Positions 9,196 through 17,846 of a DNA stretch of 60,401 bases are shown here, one piece after another; within the stretch, counting starts at the first letter, position 1, and each line of letters opens with the position of its first letter. Source of the stretch: Bacteroidota bacterium (GTDB lineage: Bacteria > Bacteroidota > Bacteroidia > Palsa-965); contig JAJTEY010000007.1 of assembly GCA_021299855.1 (NCBI GenBank), positions 1-60,401 on the forward strand, written 5' to 3'. The notes under the pieces were generated by a model. The model had not been told where the DNA came from. It searched no databases and worked only from the letters and a program-made list of their open reading frames with translations. The translations under genes were made by a program, and so were the position numbers.

Positions 9196-10515
9196 TTAGT
9201 AACGATAATGCTCCGGCTTAAACGGACCATTTACCGCAACACCAATATATTCAGCCTGATCAGATGATAATACATCCAGCTCAACGCCGATTTTCTCAAG
9301 GTGTAACATCGCTACTTTTTCATCCAGATGCTTTGGAAGCGTGTACACTTTCTTCTCGTACTTATCCGAATTCATCCACAATTCCAACTGCGCTAATGTC
9401 TGGTTGGTAAATGAATTAGACATTACGAAAGATGGGTGTCCTGTTGCACAACCTAAGTTTACCAAACGACCTTCAGCAAGAACGATGATGTCTTTTCCAT
9501 CAACGGTATACTTGTCTACCTGAGGTTTGATTTCATCTTTAGATGATCCGTAGTTCTTATTCAACCAAGCCATATCGATTTCAGTATCGAAGTGACCGAT
9601 GTTACAAACGATGGCATTGTGCTTCATGGCGCGGAAGTGACGCTCAATAACGATATCTTTATTACCGGTTGCTGTTACGATGATGTCAGCACGTTTTACG
9701 GCGTCGTCCATCTTTTTCACTTCGTAACCATCCATAGCAGCCTGCAATGCGCAGATCGGATCGATTTCAGTAACAATAACACGTACACCCTGACTGCTTA
9801 ATGATTGAGCAGAACCTTTACCAACGTCACCGTAACCGGCAACAACGGCAACTTTACCTGCCAACATCACATCAGTTGCACGACGAATAGCGTCAACCAA
9901 CGATTCGCGACAACCGTACTTGTTATCGAACTTTGATTTAGTAACTGAGTCGTTGATATTAATTGCAGGCACCAATAATGTTCCTTTGCGCATACGCTCG
10001 TATAAACGATGCACACCGGTTGTAGTTTCTTCAGACAAGCCGCGGATTCCGGCAGCCAATTCAGGATATTGGTCGAACACCATGTTTGTTAAATCACCAC
10101 CGTCGTCCAAAATCATATTTAACGGTTTGCGATCTTCACCAAACCATAATGTTTGTTCAATACACCAATCGAATTCTTCGTTGGTCATTCCTTTCCATGC
10201 ATACACAGAAATACCTGCGGCAGCAATAGCAGCAGCAGCATGATCTTGTGTTGAGAAAATGTTACAAGATGACCAAGTTACTTCAGCACCTAATTCAACT
10301 AATGTTTCGATTAAGACAGCGGTTTGAATAGTCATGTGCAGACAACCTGCAATACGTGCACCTTTTAAAGGTTTTTGTGCGCCATACTCTTTGCGGATGG
10401 ACATCAAACCGGGCATTTCAGCTTCCGCCAACTTAATTTCTTTTCTTCCCCACTCTGCCAGGGAAATATCCTTCACTTTGTAAGGAATGTACTTTTTAAC
10501 AGCAGTATTGCTCAT
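9196..10515 (-). CDS. ahcY: Adenosylhomocysteinase (S-adenosylhomocysteine hydrolase)
   Basis: Cytosolic NAD-dependent enzyme that splits S-adenosylhomocysteine into adenosine and homocysteine in the methyl cycle. At 439 residues it has the normal bacterial length. The substrate domain shows [16 protein letters not shown] and the NAD domain shows [16 protein letters not shown]. The C-terminus ends FKPEHYRY, the conserved tail that closes the NAD site of the neighbouring subunit in the tetramer. It is a single gene with its own promoter (10541-10572) and terminator. No SAH or SAM riboswitch fits in the short leader of about 20 bases. Confidence 0.97.
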   Translation of the reverse strand: MSNTAVKKYIPYKVKDISLAEWGRKEIKLAEAEMPGLMSIRKEYGAQKPLKGARIAGCLHMTIQTAVLIETLVELGAEVTWSSCNIFSTQDHAAAAIAAAGISVYAWKGMTNEEFDWCIEQTLWFGEDRKPLNMILDDGGDLTNMVFDQYPELAAGIRGLSEETTTGVHRLYERMRKGTLLVPAININDSVTKSKFDNKYGCRESLVDAIRRATDVMLAGKVAVVAGYGDVGKGSAQSLSSQGVRVIVTEIDPICALQAAMDGYEVKKMDDAVKRADIIVTATGNKDIVIERHFRAMKHNAIVCNIGHFDTEIDMAWLNKNYGSSKDEIKPQVDKYTVDGKDIIVLAEGRLVNLGCATGHPSFVMSNSFTNQTLAQLELWMNSDKYEKKVYTLPKHLDEKVAMLHLEKIGVELDVLSSDQAEYIGVAVNGPFKPEHYRY

Positions 10516-10540
10516 GTGATAACGATTTATTTTAGGAGTG

Positions 10541-10572
10541 CAAAGGTACTTTAATTCAGGGTATTACCCAAA
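10541..10572 (-). promoter_or_regulatory. Promoter of ahcY
   Basis: On the minus strand TTTG (10572-10569) is followed after 20 bases by TACCTTTG (10548-10541), a full match to the Bacteroidota consensus. Transcription would start near 10536, about 20 bases before the ATG at 10515. Confidence 0.7.
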
Positions 10573-10610
10573 TTATGATCCGAAACGGTTAAAATGCTGT
10601 ATTTTGCGCC

Positions 10611-11234
10611 ATGCCCTTGGCTCAGACACTACATCCGGACACGTCGTCCTGCATTTACATCTGGAACGTATCCGAACCATCGGAAGAACTTGCTGAACAT
10701 GAAGCACTTGCAGGTAAAGTGATTTCGCCGGGTAACGAGTACAGTGCAGAACATCGACTCCAACATTATTATTTGCAGCGAATATTGGTTGAACAGCATT
10801 TTCCCGGTGTTACTTTGAATTACAACGCAAGTCGTAAGCCAATATTAACTAATGGACAACACGTTAGTTTTACACATTCCGGTAAATATTTCGGAGCATA
10901 TTTCAGCCATTCGTTATGCGGAATTGATATCGAACTCAGTAATTCGAAAGCACTGAAGGTTTTAAGAAAGTTTTTAAAAGACGACGAAATCATCTATTGC
11001 GAAAAATGGACAGAAGAGCTCGCGTTGAAAATGTGGTGCATTAAAGAATCTTCATTTAAAGTTGTGGGGCGTGAAGACATGTTTCTAAAGAGTCATATTT
11101 TCGTAAAAGAACTTCCGGTGCACGATGAAGGGATTGTCCCGGTAGTGATTGATAGTAATGCCGGTTTTCTGAAACGAGATGTTCGCTTTATGCTTAATAA
11201 TGATTATTGCTTAGCTTATACTTTGCCTGTATGA
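10611..11234 (+). CDS. 4'-phosphopantetheinyl transferase family protein
   Basis: A 207-residue cytosolic enzyme of the Sfp/AcpS superfamily, which moves 4'-phosphopantetheine from CoA to a serine of carrier proteins. The family signatures are present: CGIDIE (Mg-binding acidic pair) about residue 105 and MWCIKESSFK about residue 144. The length suits the Sfp-like two-lobe type rather than the ~120-residue AcpS. Its target is not evident, since no carrier-protein gene lies nearby. It is the first of five overlapping genes; its TGA overlaps the next ATG (ATGA). TATTTTG just upstream of the ATG is one base shorter than a consensus -7 element. Confidence 0.88.
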   Translation: MPLAQTLHPDTSSCIYIWNVSEPSEELAEHEALAGKVISPGNEYSAEHRLQHYYLQRILVEQHFPGVTLNYNASRKPILTNGQHVSFTHSGKYFGAYFSHSLCGIDIELSNSKALKVLRKFLKDDEIIYCEKWTEELALKMWCIKESSFKVVGREDMFLKSHIFVKELPVHDEGIVPVVIDSNAGFLKRDVRFMLNNDYCLAYTLPV

Positions 11235-11959
11235 TTTACGAAGAGATACTCAAAGCGAAAAAACAGCAGCGAAAGCAACTTTTTGTACTCGTAGATCCGG
11301 ACAAAACAGGGCATCTTGAAAATATCTTGCAGCAGCCTGAACACGAGCTACCTGACGCTTTTCTTGTTGGGGGTACGTTGCTGGAGGAAAACAACACCCA
11401 AGCAGTTGTTGAGTTTATAAAAAAAGCATGTCGCAAGCCGGTGATTTTGTTTCCGGGCAATCCTTCACAGCTGTGCAGTAATGCAGATGGTTTATTGTTG
11501 CTGAGTTTAATCTCGGGACGCAATCCTGAATTATTGATAGGTCAACATGTTTTAGCGGCACCTCTAATTCACAAGTCAAAATTAGAGGTGATTAGTGTTG
11601 GATACATTTTGATGGATAGTGGGAAACCAACTGCGGTAAGCTACATGAGTAATACCGTTCCGATTCCGGCAGACAAACCCCAGATTGCAGCAGCAACAGC
11701 ATTAGCAGGGACGCAACTTGGACTTAAGTGTATTTATCTGGAAGGCGGAAGTGGTGGTCAACAACATCCGAGTACTGAAGTAATAAAAGCTGTGCGCGCC
11801 TTCATTGATACTCCTTTGTTAGTAGGTGGTGGAATTACAACACCGGAACAAGCTCGAAATATTTGCAAGGCCGGTGCGGACATATTAGTTGGCGGAACTA
11901 TATTTGAACACGAACCAAATTTGGTTGCTGAATTTATTCGCGCGATTCGACCATTATGA
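11231..11959 (+). CDS. Geranylgeranylglyceryl/heptaprenylglyceryl phosphate synthase family protein
   Basis: A 242-residue TIM-barrel prenyltransferase of the GGGPS/PcrB family, which joins a polyprenyl diphosphate to sn-glycerol-1-phosphate. Seen: FVLVDPDKTG (catalytic Asp/Mg region), DAFLVGGTLLEENN, VILFPGNPSQL, YLEGGSGG and LLVGGGITTPEQA, the last two forming the phosphate site. Homologues are known in Bacteroidota and belong to the group II enzymes; prenyl chain length cannot be read here. ATG at 11231 overlaps the upstream stop by four bases, favouring this start over the in-frame ATG at 11207. It lies inside a five-gene operon. The product's fate in this organism is unknown. Confidence 0.9.
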   Translation: MIYEEILKAKKQQRKQLFVLVDPDKTGHLENILQQPEHELPDAFLVGGTLLEENNTQAVVEFIKKACRKPVILFPGNPSQLCSNADGLLLLSLISGRNPELLIGQHVLAAPLIHKSKLEVISVGYILMDSGKPTAVSYMSNTVPIPADKPQIAAATALAGTQLGLKCIYLEGGSGGQQHPSTEVIKAVRAFIDTPLLVGGGITTPEQARNICKAGADILVGGTIFEHEPNLVAEFIRAIRPL

Positions 11960-12585
11960 AACTTATTGTGATTTCATCCTCCAAACCTGTTCCTGAAGAG
12001 ACGACTATCGTGACGTCGCTTTTTGAACATGGGCTGGAAATTTTTCATCTGAGAAAGCCCAAGATGCGGACGCGTGAGATGGAAGATTTTATCAAAGCAA
12101 TACCGGCTCACTTTCGCGATAGAATCGTCATTCACAGTCATCACAAGCTTGCAAGAAAGTACAATTTAGGCGGCATACACATTACACGAACACATCGAAA
12201 AAGAAAGTGGAGTACCTGGTGGAACAAGCGATCATTAAAACTTAAAAATCCTTCAGCATTAATTACTACTTCATTTCACAAACTGGCTTCGTTATATGAA
12301 AATAAGGAAGCCTACAGTTATGCGTTTTTGGGAAATATTTACGATGGTATTAGCGGTAATTACGGAGCCGGATTTAATCATCACAGTCTTCAATCAGCGT
12401 TGCAGCGCGCGGGCATTCCCATTGTTGCGCGAGGCGGAACAAATCTGGAAAATGCAACAACATCACAAGCATTAGGATTTACGGGTATAGCTTTATACGG
12501 GACCATATGGAAGTCAAGTAATCCATTACTTACGTTTCTTACTATTAAAGAAAAGTTGGCCGAAAATCCTTCTACACCTGTATGA
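11956..12585 (+). CDS. Thiamine phosphate synthase family protein (ThiE/TenI-like)
   Basis: A 209-residue TIM-barrel protein of the ThiE/TenI family. Matching segments are EIFHLRKPKM (ThiE has QLR-K), GGIHITRTH, YAFLGNIYDGISG and IPIVARGGTNLENA with GFTGIALYGTIW. ThiE joins the pyrimidine and thiazole phosphates to form thiamine phosphate. The usual Ser-Lys after the IFDS motif is not evident here (DGISGNYGAGF), so true ThiE activity is less certain than family membership. A TPP riboswitch 1.1 kb downstream fits a thiamine role. It overlaps both neighbours by ATGA, so translation is probably coupled. Confidence 0.75.
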   Translation: MKLIVISSSKPVPEETTIVTSLFEHGLEIFHLRKPKMRTREMEDFIKAIPAHFRDRIVIHSHHKLARKYNLGGIHITRTHRKRKWSTWWNKRSLKLKNPSALITTSFHKLASLYENKEAYSYAFLGNIYDGISGNYGAGFNHHSLQSALQRAGIPIVARGGTNLENATTSQALGFTGIALYGTIWKSSNPLLTFLTIKEKLAENPSTPV

Positions 12586-13187
12586 TTACAGAAGTCGTAT
12601 TGGATACAGTGCGTCACACCAGCGTATGGTCGTGGATTTCAACGCTGAGTTCAATTTTATACATCGTTGGAGCTTCTCGCGGCAAAGCGTGGTGCTGGCC
12701 GGCAGGAATTACAGGTAGTGCAACCGCCATGTTAGAATACTATTTCCAGGGATTACCGGCAGAGAGTGTGCTGAACGGAATTTATGTGATACTTGGGTTT
12801 TCCGGCTGGTACATGTGGCTCCAACAAGATCAAGCGAGCAAAAATGTTTTCATCGTAAGAACCCTAAACGGCAGCCAACTTCAATTGTCACTGGTCATTT
12901 CATTATGCGGTGGATTTACGTTAGGCTTCTTTAGTTCCACGTACAACTGGAGTAACTATCCGTATATCGATAGTATCCTCGCCGTAAGTTCGGTGGTTGC
13001 GACTTGGCTAACGACAAAACGTTTTATTGAGAACTGGATTTTCTGGATCATCATTGATGTCGCATCTGTGATGTTGTACATGCATAAAGGGTCCGAAATG
13101 TATTTGTTCGCCATATTATTTTTCATCTTTACCGTTCTTAGTGTTACGGGACTGCTTTCATGGAAACGACAACTATCAAACGCATAG
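12582..13187 (+). CDS. PnuC-family vitamin transporter (nicotinamide riboside or thiamine)
   Basis: A 201-residue inner-membrane protein with about seven hydrophobic segments. Family features: WCWPAGITGSATAM, a GFSGWYMW segment, and ENWIFWIIIDVASVMLYM near the C-terminus. PnuC members carry nicotinamide riboside by facilitated diffusion with trapping by a kinase; the relative PnuT carries thiamine and is often under TPP riboswitches. The context points both ways: a NadR-type kinase overlaps the 3' end, but a ThiE-like gene precedes it and a TPP riboswitch follows. I leave the substrate open. It overlaps the upstream gene by four bases and the downstream gene by 28. Confidence 0.85.
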   Translation: MITEVVLDTVRHTSVWSWISTLSSILYIVGASRGKAWCWPAGITGSATAMLEYYFQGLPAESVLNGIYVILGFSGWYMWLQQDQASKNVFIVRTLNGSQLQLSLVISLCGGFTLGFFSSTYNWSNYPYIDSILAVSSVVATWLTTKRFIENWIFWIIIDVASVMLYMHKGSEMYLFAILFFIFTVLSVTGLLSWKRQLSNA

Positions 13188-13696
13188 CATTAATTGGAGC
13201 GGAAAGCACCGGCAAAACTACGTTGTGTCGTTCTCTTGCTATGTGTTACAATACACTGTGGGTTCCGGAGTATGCGCGAGAGTTCGTTGCAGGCAGTAGT
13301 AAGGAAACTTCACTTGATGATATCGTTACCATTGCACACAAGCAACTAGAACATGAAAATGAATTAGCCGCACTTGCGAATAAACTTTTGTTTGTAGACA
13401 CTGAATTTATTCTCGCGAAAGTGTGGTGTGAAGACATTTACGGTAATGTTCCGACATGGATTGAAGAGCGAATTTCGACACACCAATATGATTTGTATTT
13501 ATTAACGAATAATGATTTGCCTTGGGTGCCTGACCCGGTGCGCGTTAATCCACAACGTCGTGATTACTTTTATCAGCTCTACCTTAAAGAACTTACGAAT
13601 CGTCAATTGCCTTTTGAAATAATTAGCGGGCGTTACGAAATGAGACTTTATAATGCTACTCAGGCATTGCAAAAACATTTTCCCGATTTAAGTTAA
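13160..13696 (+). CDS. NadR-type ATPase/kinase (ribosylnicotinamide kinase-like)
   Basis: A 178-residue cytosolic P-loop protein. Walker A is GAESTGKTTL at residues ~13-22, followed by VPEYAREF and LLFVDTEF, as in the C-terminal kinase domain of NadR, which phosphorylates nicotinamide riboside to NMN. The adenylyltransferase and HTH domains of full NadR are absent, so this is a stand-alone kinase domain. The gene starts inside the PnuC gene (28-base overlap), the usual partner for trapping an imported riboside. If that transporter moves thiamine instead, the kinase could act on another vitamin (inference). The promoter of the following riboswitch lies at its 3' end. Confidence 0.8.
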   Translation: METTTIKRIALIGAESTGKTTLCRSLAMCYNTLWVPEYAREFVAGSSKETSLDDIVTIAHKQLEHENELAALANKLLFVDTEFILAKVWCEDIYGNVPTWIEERISTHQYDLYLLTNNDLPWVPDPVRVNPQRRDYFYQLYLKELTNRQLPFEIISGRYEMRLYNATQALQKHFPDLS

Positions 13697-13710
13697 TTCC
13701 TATACCTTTG
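13678..13710 (+). promoter_or_regulatory. Promoter of the TPP-riboswitch transcript
   Basis: TACCTTTG at 13703-13710 matches TAnnTTTG. TTTTC at 13678-13682, 20 bases upstream, is a weak -33 element (TTTTG expected). The start near 13715 coincides with the 5' strand of riboswitch helix P1. Confidence 0.55.
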
Positions 13711-13714
13711 CGCT

Positions 13715-13831
13715 GATCCAAAGGGGTGTCTTGTGTTTACACGAGGCTGAGATCATACCCGGTTCATGATTGTTCCAAACACAATGATGAACACACCTGA
13801 ACAAGATAATGCTTGCGTAGGGACCAGGATC
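13715..13831 (+). promoter_or_regulatory. TPP riboswitch aptamer (THI element)
   Basis: The conserved THI-box blocks appear in order: AGGGGTG (13721-13727), GGCTGAGATCATACCC (13745-13760), ACCTGAACAAGATAATG (13795-13811) and GCGTAGGGA (13815-13823). Helix P1 is GATCC (13715-13719) with GGATC (13827-13831). P3 is longer than in E. coli thiM, containing the ATTGTTCC...AACACAAT region. It precedes a TonB-dependent receptor, a known arrangement for thiamine uptake in this phylum. The expression platform is listed separately. Confidence 0.95.
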
Positions 13832-13888
13832 GGAACATGAAACGATGCATCCCTTGTCGCGGAATGTCCGATCCACAAAAAGGACAAA
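13827..13888 (+). promoter_or_regulatory. Expression platform of the TPP riboswitch
   Basis: The 3' strand of P1 (GGATC, 13827-13831) is also the start of an 11-bp anti-P1 helix: GGATCGG with a bulged A then ACAT (13827-13838) pairs with ATGTCCGATCC (13864-13874). A third helix, TGTCC (13865-13869) with GGACA (13882-13886), would cover the Shine-Dalgarno AGGA (13881-13884) four bases before the ATG. It excludes the anti-P1 helix. With TPP bound, P1 forms, anti-P1 is lost and the ribosome site is closed; without TPP it is open. Read by eye; energies were not calculated. Confidence 0.75.
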
Positions 13889-16297
13889 ATGAAAAAAACA
13901 GTAGTAGCGAGTTTTTTAACTCTGTTTGCCTGCACAACAATTGCAGCACAACAACTTCAACTTCGCGGCACGCTTAAAGATGCCACAACGAAGGAACCAT
14001 TGGCTTTCGCAATCATCAAACAAGCGGGAAGCTTCACACAAACACAAACTGATTTCGCCGGCAATTTTGTTTGGGAAATTAAATCTGATTCTACCGAAAA
14101 AACAATTTGCCTGATACCGTTGGTAATGGGTTATCGTCGGGACACGCTTTGTTTTGATAAGGTAAATACGCTTGACATTTTCCTGGAACGCGAAGCATAC
14201 ATGAAAGAAGAAGTGTTGATTACTGCAACACGTGCGAATGAGAAATCCGGCATGGCGTATTCTGAAATAGGTAGAGCTGATATTGCAAAGCAAAACACCG
14301 GTCGTGATATTCCGTTTCTGCTGAACACTATGCCATCGGTGGTGACAACTTCTGATGCCGGCAATGGTGTTGGTTATACCGGCATTACCATTCGAGGAAC
14401 GGATGCTACGCGAATTAATGTCAGCATTAACGGAATTCCACTTAACGATGCGGAATCGCAAGGTGTATTTTGGGTAAATATGCCCGACTTCGTTTCGTCC
14501 ACTGATAATATTCAGGTGCAGCGTGGCGTAGGAACTTCAGTAAACGGTGCAGGTTCTTTCGGAGGAACAATTAATCTGCAAACCGACCAAATTAATAACC
14601 GCGCTTACGGTGAGATAATCGGTTCGGCGGGATCATTTAACACGTGGAGAACAACTGCAAAAGCGGGTACAGGTTTAATCAATAATCGGTTTGCATTCGA
14701 TCTTCGTTTGTCCCGATTGAACTCCGATGGTTTTATCGATCGCGCTTCTTCCGATTTGAGAAGTTGGTACGCTTCCGGCGTGTATGTAACAGAAAAATCC
14801 TTGCTTCGTTTTACCGCGTTCTCAGGTCGTGAGCGCACCTATCAGGCGTGGTATGGAGTTCCTGAAGATTCTATCAAAGCAGGCAACGTTACTTTCAATC
14901 CTGCAGGGATATATTTTGACGAAAACGGACAATTGCAGTATTACCAAGGTGAGACGGACAACTATCAGCAAGATCATTATCAGTTGCAGTTTATTCATCG
15001 CATTAACAACAGATGGAATTTTAACGCTGCATTGCACGCCACAAAAGGCCGCGGCTATTATGAACAATTTAAAGAAGATGCCAATCTGGGAGCATATGGA
15101 TTTACGGATTCGCTTTCACTTGCAACTCCAACAGATTTAATTAGACAGTTATGGTTGGATAATTGGTATTACGGAGGAACATGGAATGTCGCCTACAACA
15201 GCGCTAAAAAAATAAAAATAACGATTGGTGGTGCGGCAAGTACATACAGCGGAGATCATTACGGAACTATTGTATGGTCGCGCTATCTGCCACCGGCGGC
15301 ATTAATTAATCCTGAGTTTTACTTTAACACCGCTACGAAATCAGAAGCGAATATGTATGGCAAAATGAACTATCAACTCAATAATAAATTCAATTTATTT
15401 ATTGATGGGCAATATCGCTATGTGAATTATGCATTTGAAGGAATTAACATCTTGGGAGAATCATTGCCACAAGAAGTAACGATGCATTTCTTTAATCCGA
15501 AAGCAGGATTGACATATGAAATCAACGATGCGCAACAAACATATGCCTCGTTTAGTGTTGGCAATAAGGAACCGAACAGAAATGATTTTACAGATAGTCC
15601 GCCTGAAAATCGTCCGGTACACGAAACTGTTTATGACACCGAATTGGGATGGCGGTATAGAAAAAATAAATTATTCGCCGGAGTTAACTTGTACAATATG
15701 CAGTACAAGAACCAATTAATATTGACCGGAAAAATTAATGATGTAGGCGCATACACGCGACAGAATGTGCCGGTTAGTTTCCGCAGAGGGATTGAAGTTG
15801 AAGGCGGCTATCAACCATTTACTTCATTATCAATCGTTGGTAATTTGACATACAGCAATAACTTCATTCCACGATTTGTGGAGTACATTGATAATTACGA
15901 CACAAGTACTCAAGATTCTATCGTTTACAACAACGCACCAATAGCGTTATCACCAAATATCATAAGCGCGGTTACGATTACGTACAATTACAAGAAAGTG
16001 ATCGAAACCGGATTTATCGTAAAACATGTTGGGCGACAATTCCTGGACAATACCGGACAAGAATCGAGGAGTATTGATCCATACACTATACTTGATTACA
16101 GATTCACGTGGCACATTCCGACAAAATCGATGCAAAACTTATCTGTAAGTGCGTTTGTGTATAATGTATTGGACCTGCGGTATAACGCTAACGGATATAC
16201 TTACGGATGGATTGCCGGCGGTGCGGAAGAACGTTACAACTTCTTCTATCCGCAAGCAGGAAGAAACTTTATGATAATGCTGAATGCGAAATTCTGA
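13889..16297 (+). CDS. TonB-dependent receptor under TPP riboswitch, probable thiamine importer
   Basis: An outer-membrane receptor of 802 residues. It has a signal peptide (MKKTVVASFLTLFACTTIAA), a carboxypeptidase-regulatory-like domain (LRGTLKDATTKEPLAF), a plug (GRDIPFLLNTMPSVVTTSDA, ITIRGTDATRINVSINGIP, GVGTSVNGAGSFGG) and a 22-strand-type barrel that ends NFMIMLNAKF with a terminal Phe. The TPP riboswitch in its leader makes thiamine or a thiamine precursor the likely substrate; such receptors are known members of the THI regulon in Bacteroidota. The inner-membrane step may be the PnuC-family protein upstream. It ends directly against the stop of the convergent LRR gene. Confidence 0.9.
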   Translation: MKKTVVASFLTLFACTTIAAQQLQLRGTLKDATTKEPLAFAIIKQAGSFTQTQTDFAGNFVWEIKSDSTEKTICLIPLVMGYRRDTLCFDKVNTLDIFLEREAYMKEEVLITATRANEKSGMAYSEIGRADIAKQNTGRDIPFLLNTMPSVVTTSDAGNGVGYTGITIRGTDATRINVSINGIPLNDAESQGVFWVNMPDFVSSTDNIQVQRGVGTSVNGAGSFGGTINLQTDQINNRAYGEIIGSAGSFNTWRTTAKAGTGLINNRFAFDLRLSRLNSDGFIDRASSDLRSWYASGVYVTEKSLLRFTAFSGRERTYQAWYGVPEDSIKAGNVTFNPAGIYFDENGQLQYYQGETDNYQQDHYQLQFIHRINNRWNFNAALHATKGRGYYEQFKEDANLGAYGFTDSLSLATPTDLIRQLWLDNWYYGGTWNVAYNSAKKIKITIGGAASTYSGDHYGTIVWSRYLPPAALINPEFYFNTATKSEANMYGKMNYQLNNKFNLFIDGQYRYVNYAFEGINILGESLPQEVTMHFFNPKAGLTYEINDAQQTYASFSVGNKEPNRNDFTDSPPENRPVHETVYDTELGWRYRKNKLFAGVNLYNMQYKNQLILTGKINDVGAYTRQNVPVSFRRGIEVEGGYQPFTSLSIVGNLTYSNNFIPRFVEYIDNYDTSTQDSIVYNNAPIALSPNIISAVTITYNYKKVIETGFIVKHVGRQFLDNTGQESRSIDPYTILDYRFTWHIPTKSMQNLSVSAFVYNVLDLRYNANGYTYGWIAGGAEERYNFFYPQAGRNFMIMLNAKF

Positions 16298-16912
16298 TTA
16301 CTGATCGCACTTACATGGTGGAGACATGTGAATGGTCGTATTCGGCAGCAATGAACGAATACGTTCTTGTGTTGATTTGTTAATGAGAATAGCGCGTAAA
16401 TCCAACACTTTAAGGTTTCCTGCAATCTCTTTTAACTCCTCCGGGAATATGGATAAGTTGTTATCCCATAAATCCAGATGTGTGAGATTTTTCAGTTTGC
16501 CAATTTGTGGAGGAATAGCCACTAATTCATTTTGACTGAGGTCAAGAATTTTAAGCTTGGCCAAATCGCCTATTTCACGCGGCACGAAATCCAATTTATT
16601 GCGGGACACTTTCAGTACCTGAAGATTTTTGAAATAGCTGATAGAATCCGGTATTTCGGTTATACTGTTTCTGGAAAGATCTAGATACTGTAAGTTCGGA
16701 AACTTCCATAATTCAGCAGGGAAAGAACTTAACTTCTCTTTTCGCAAAGTAAGTTTCACCACTTTCTCCGGTTCTTTCAAAGCTGCAGCCAAACTGGTGT
16801 GGCCGTCCATCGTGTCTAATGTCAGGGAATCGATTAATGGCAACAAATTCTGAGCGTGAAGTACATTTCCACACCAGAAAAAAATCAGTAGTGCCAGGAA
16901 TCGTATGCTCAT
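16298..16912 (-). CDS. Exported leucine-rich repeat protein
   Basis: A 204-residue protein with a signal peptide (MSIRFLALLIFFWCGNVLHA) and about five leucine-rich repeats of 23 residues (for example LQYLDLSRNSITEIP, LKILDLSQNELVAIP, LTHLDLWDNNLSIFP). The spacing is that of bacterial/plant-type short LRRs, which form a curved solenoid for protein binding. The C-terminus is Cys-containing (SPPCKCDQ). The partner is unknown. The ATG lies two bases after the ribF stop, so the gene is most likely co-transcribed with ribF, although no functional link is evident. It converges with the thiamine receptor gene with no gap. Confidence 0.88.
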   Translation of the reverse strand: MSIRFLALLIFFWCGNVLHAQNLLPLIDSLTLDTMDGHTSLAAALKEPEKVVKLTLRKEKLSSFPAELWKFPNLQYLDLSRNSITEIPDSISYFKNLQVLKVSRNKLDFVPREIGDLAKLKILDLSQNELVAIPPQIGKLKNLTHLDLWDNNLSIFPEELKEIAGNLKVLDLRAILINKSTQERIRSLLPNTTIHMSPPCKCDQ

Positions 16913-16913
16913 A

Positions 16914-17840
16914 CTATTTAGATAACAAGGATCGCGCCATTTGTTCGTCCTTTTTTATTTGTGATTTTAATGCTTCCAAAGAATCGAATTTCAGTTCATC
17001 ACGAATGCGTTGTACAAAACTCACCTTCAATGATTCACCATAAATATCCGAATTAAAATCCATTATGTGTACTTCGTTGGTCCGAGTTACACCATCAACG
17101 GTGGGACGAACGCCGATATTCATTACACCTTGATGAACTTTACTGTTATGTAGCACTTCAACAGCATAAACACCATTGGAAGGAATTAACTTAAACGTGT
17201 CACTTACCACTACGTTAGCTGTAGGAAAACCGATTGTACGACCCAGTTGTTTTCCTTTTACAACTGTCCCTGATATAGCGTACCGATAACCTAACAACGC
17301 ATTAGCGTCCTCCACTCGCCCGGCCTCAAGAGCTTCTCGAACCTTGGTAGAACTGATCACATTATCGTCAATCAACTTTGCAGAAATTTCGTCTACATCG
17401 AAGCCTAGTTCAGGCGCCATTTTGCGCAAATTTTCGAAACTACCTTCCCTGTTTCGCCCAAATTGGTGATCGTACCCGATTACTAGTTTTTTCACTCCCA
17501 ATTGCCGTACCAGAATTTCACGAACAAACTCTTCGTACGTCATCATTGAAAACTCGCGGGTAAAAGGCTGTATGATGAGATGATCTAAACCTTGTTGACG
17601 TAACAAATCAATTTTCTCCTCCAAAGTTGACAGCAATAACTGCTTACGCTCCGGGAATAGCACCATGCGCGGGTGCGGGTAAAAAGTCAGCAAAACCGAT
17701 TCGCCTTGCACAGCATTTGCCTCTGTTACCAGTCGCTTCAGTATTTTTTGATGACCGAGATGAACACCATCGAACGTACCGATAGTAACCACCGGGTTAG
17801 AAGGCTGACCAAATTCGGACAGATTGTAATAAACTTTCAC
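16914..17840 (-). CDS. ribF: Bifunctional riboflavin kinase / FAD synthetase
   Basis: A 308-residue cytosolic enzyme that makes FMN from riboflavin and then FAD. The N-terminal nucleotidyltransferase shows TIGTFDGVHLGH and VIGYDHQFGRNREG; the C-terminal flavokinase shows GRTIGFPTANV and NIGVRPT. I place the start at GTG 17840 rather than the in-frame ATG at 17930. A -7 element TATTTTTG at 17854-17847 lies inside that longer frame, and VKVYYNL is where the family normally begins. The transcript would be nearly leaderless. The LRR gene follows after one base. Confidence 0.93.
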   Translation of the reverse strand: MKVYYNLSEFGQPSNPVVTIGTFDGVHLGHQKILKRLVTEANAVQGESVLLTFYPHPRMVLFPERKQLLLSTLEEKIDLLRQQGLDHLIIQPFTREFSMMTYEEFVREILVRQLGVKKLVIGYDHQFGRNREGSFENLRKMAPELGFDVDEISAKLIDDNVISSTKVREALEAGRVEDANALLGYRYAISGTVVKGKQLGRTIGFPTANVVVSDTFKLIPSNGVYAVEVLHNSKVHQGVMNIGVRPTVDGVTRTNEVHIMDFNSDIYGESLKVSFVQRIRDELKFDSLEALKSQIKKDEQMARSLLSK

Positions 17841-17846
17841 AGGGCG

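Noticed and set aside
10516-10610. SAM or SAH riboswitch in front of ahcY
   Set aside because: The promoter lies at 10541-10572, leaving a leader of about 20 bases, too short for such an aptamer.
13916-14461. A 181-codon open frame on the minus strand opposite the thiamine receptor gene
   Set aside because: It is fully antisense to a well-supported receptor gene, has no family motifs and its composition follows the codon pattern of the opposite strand.
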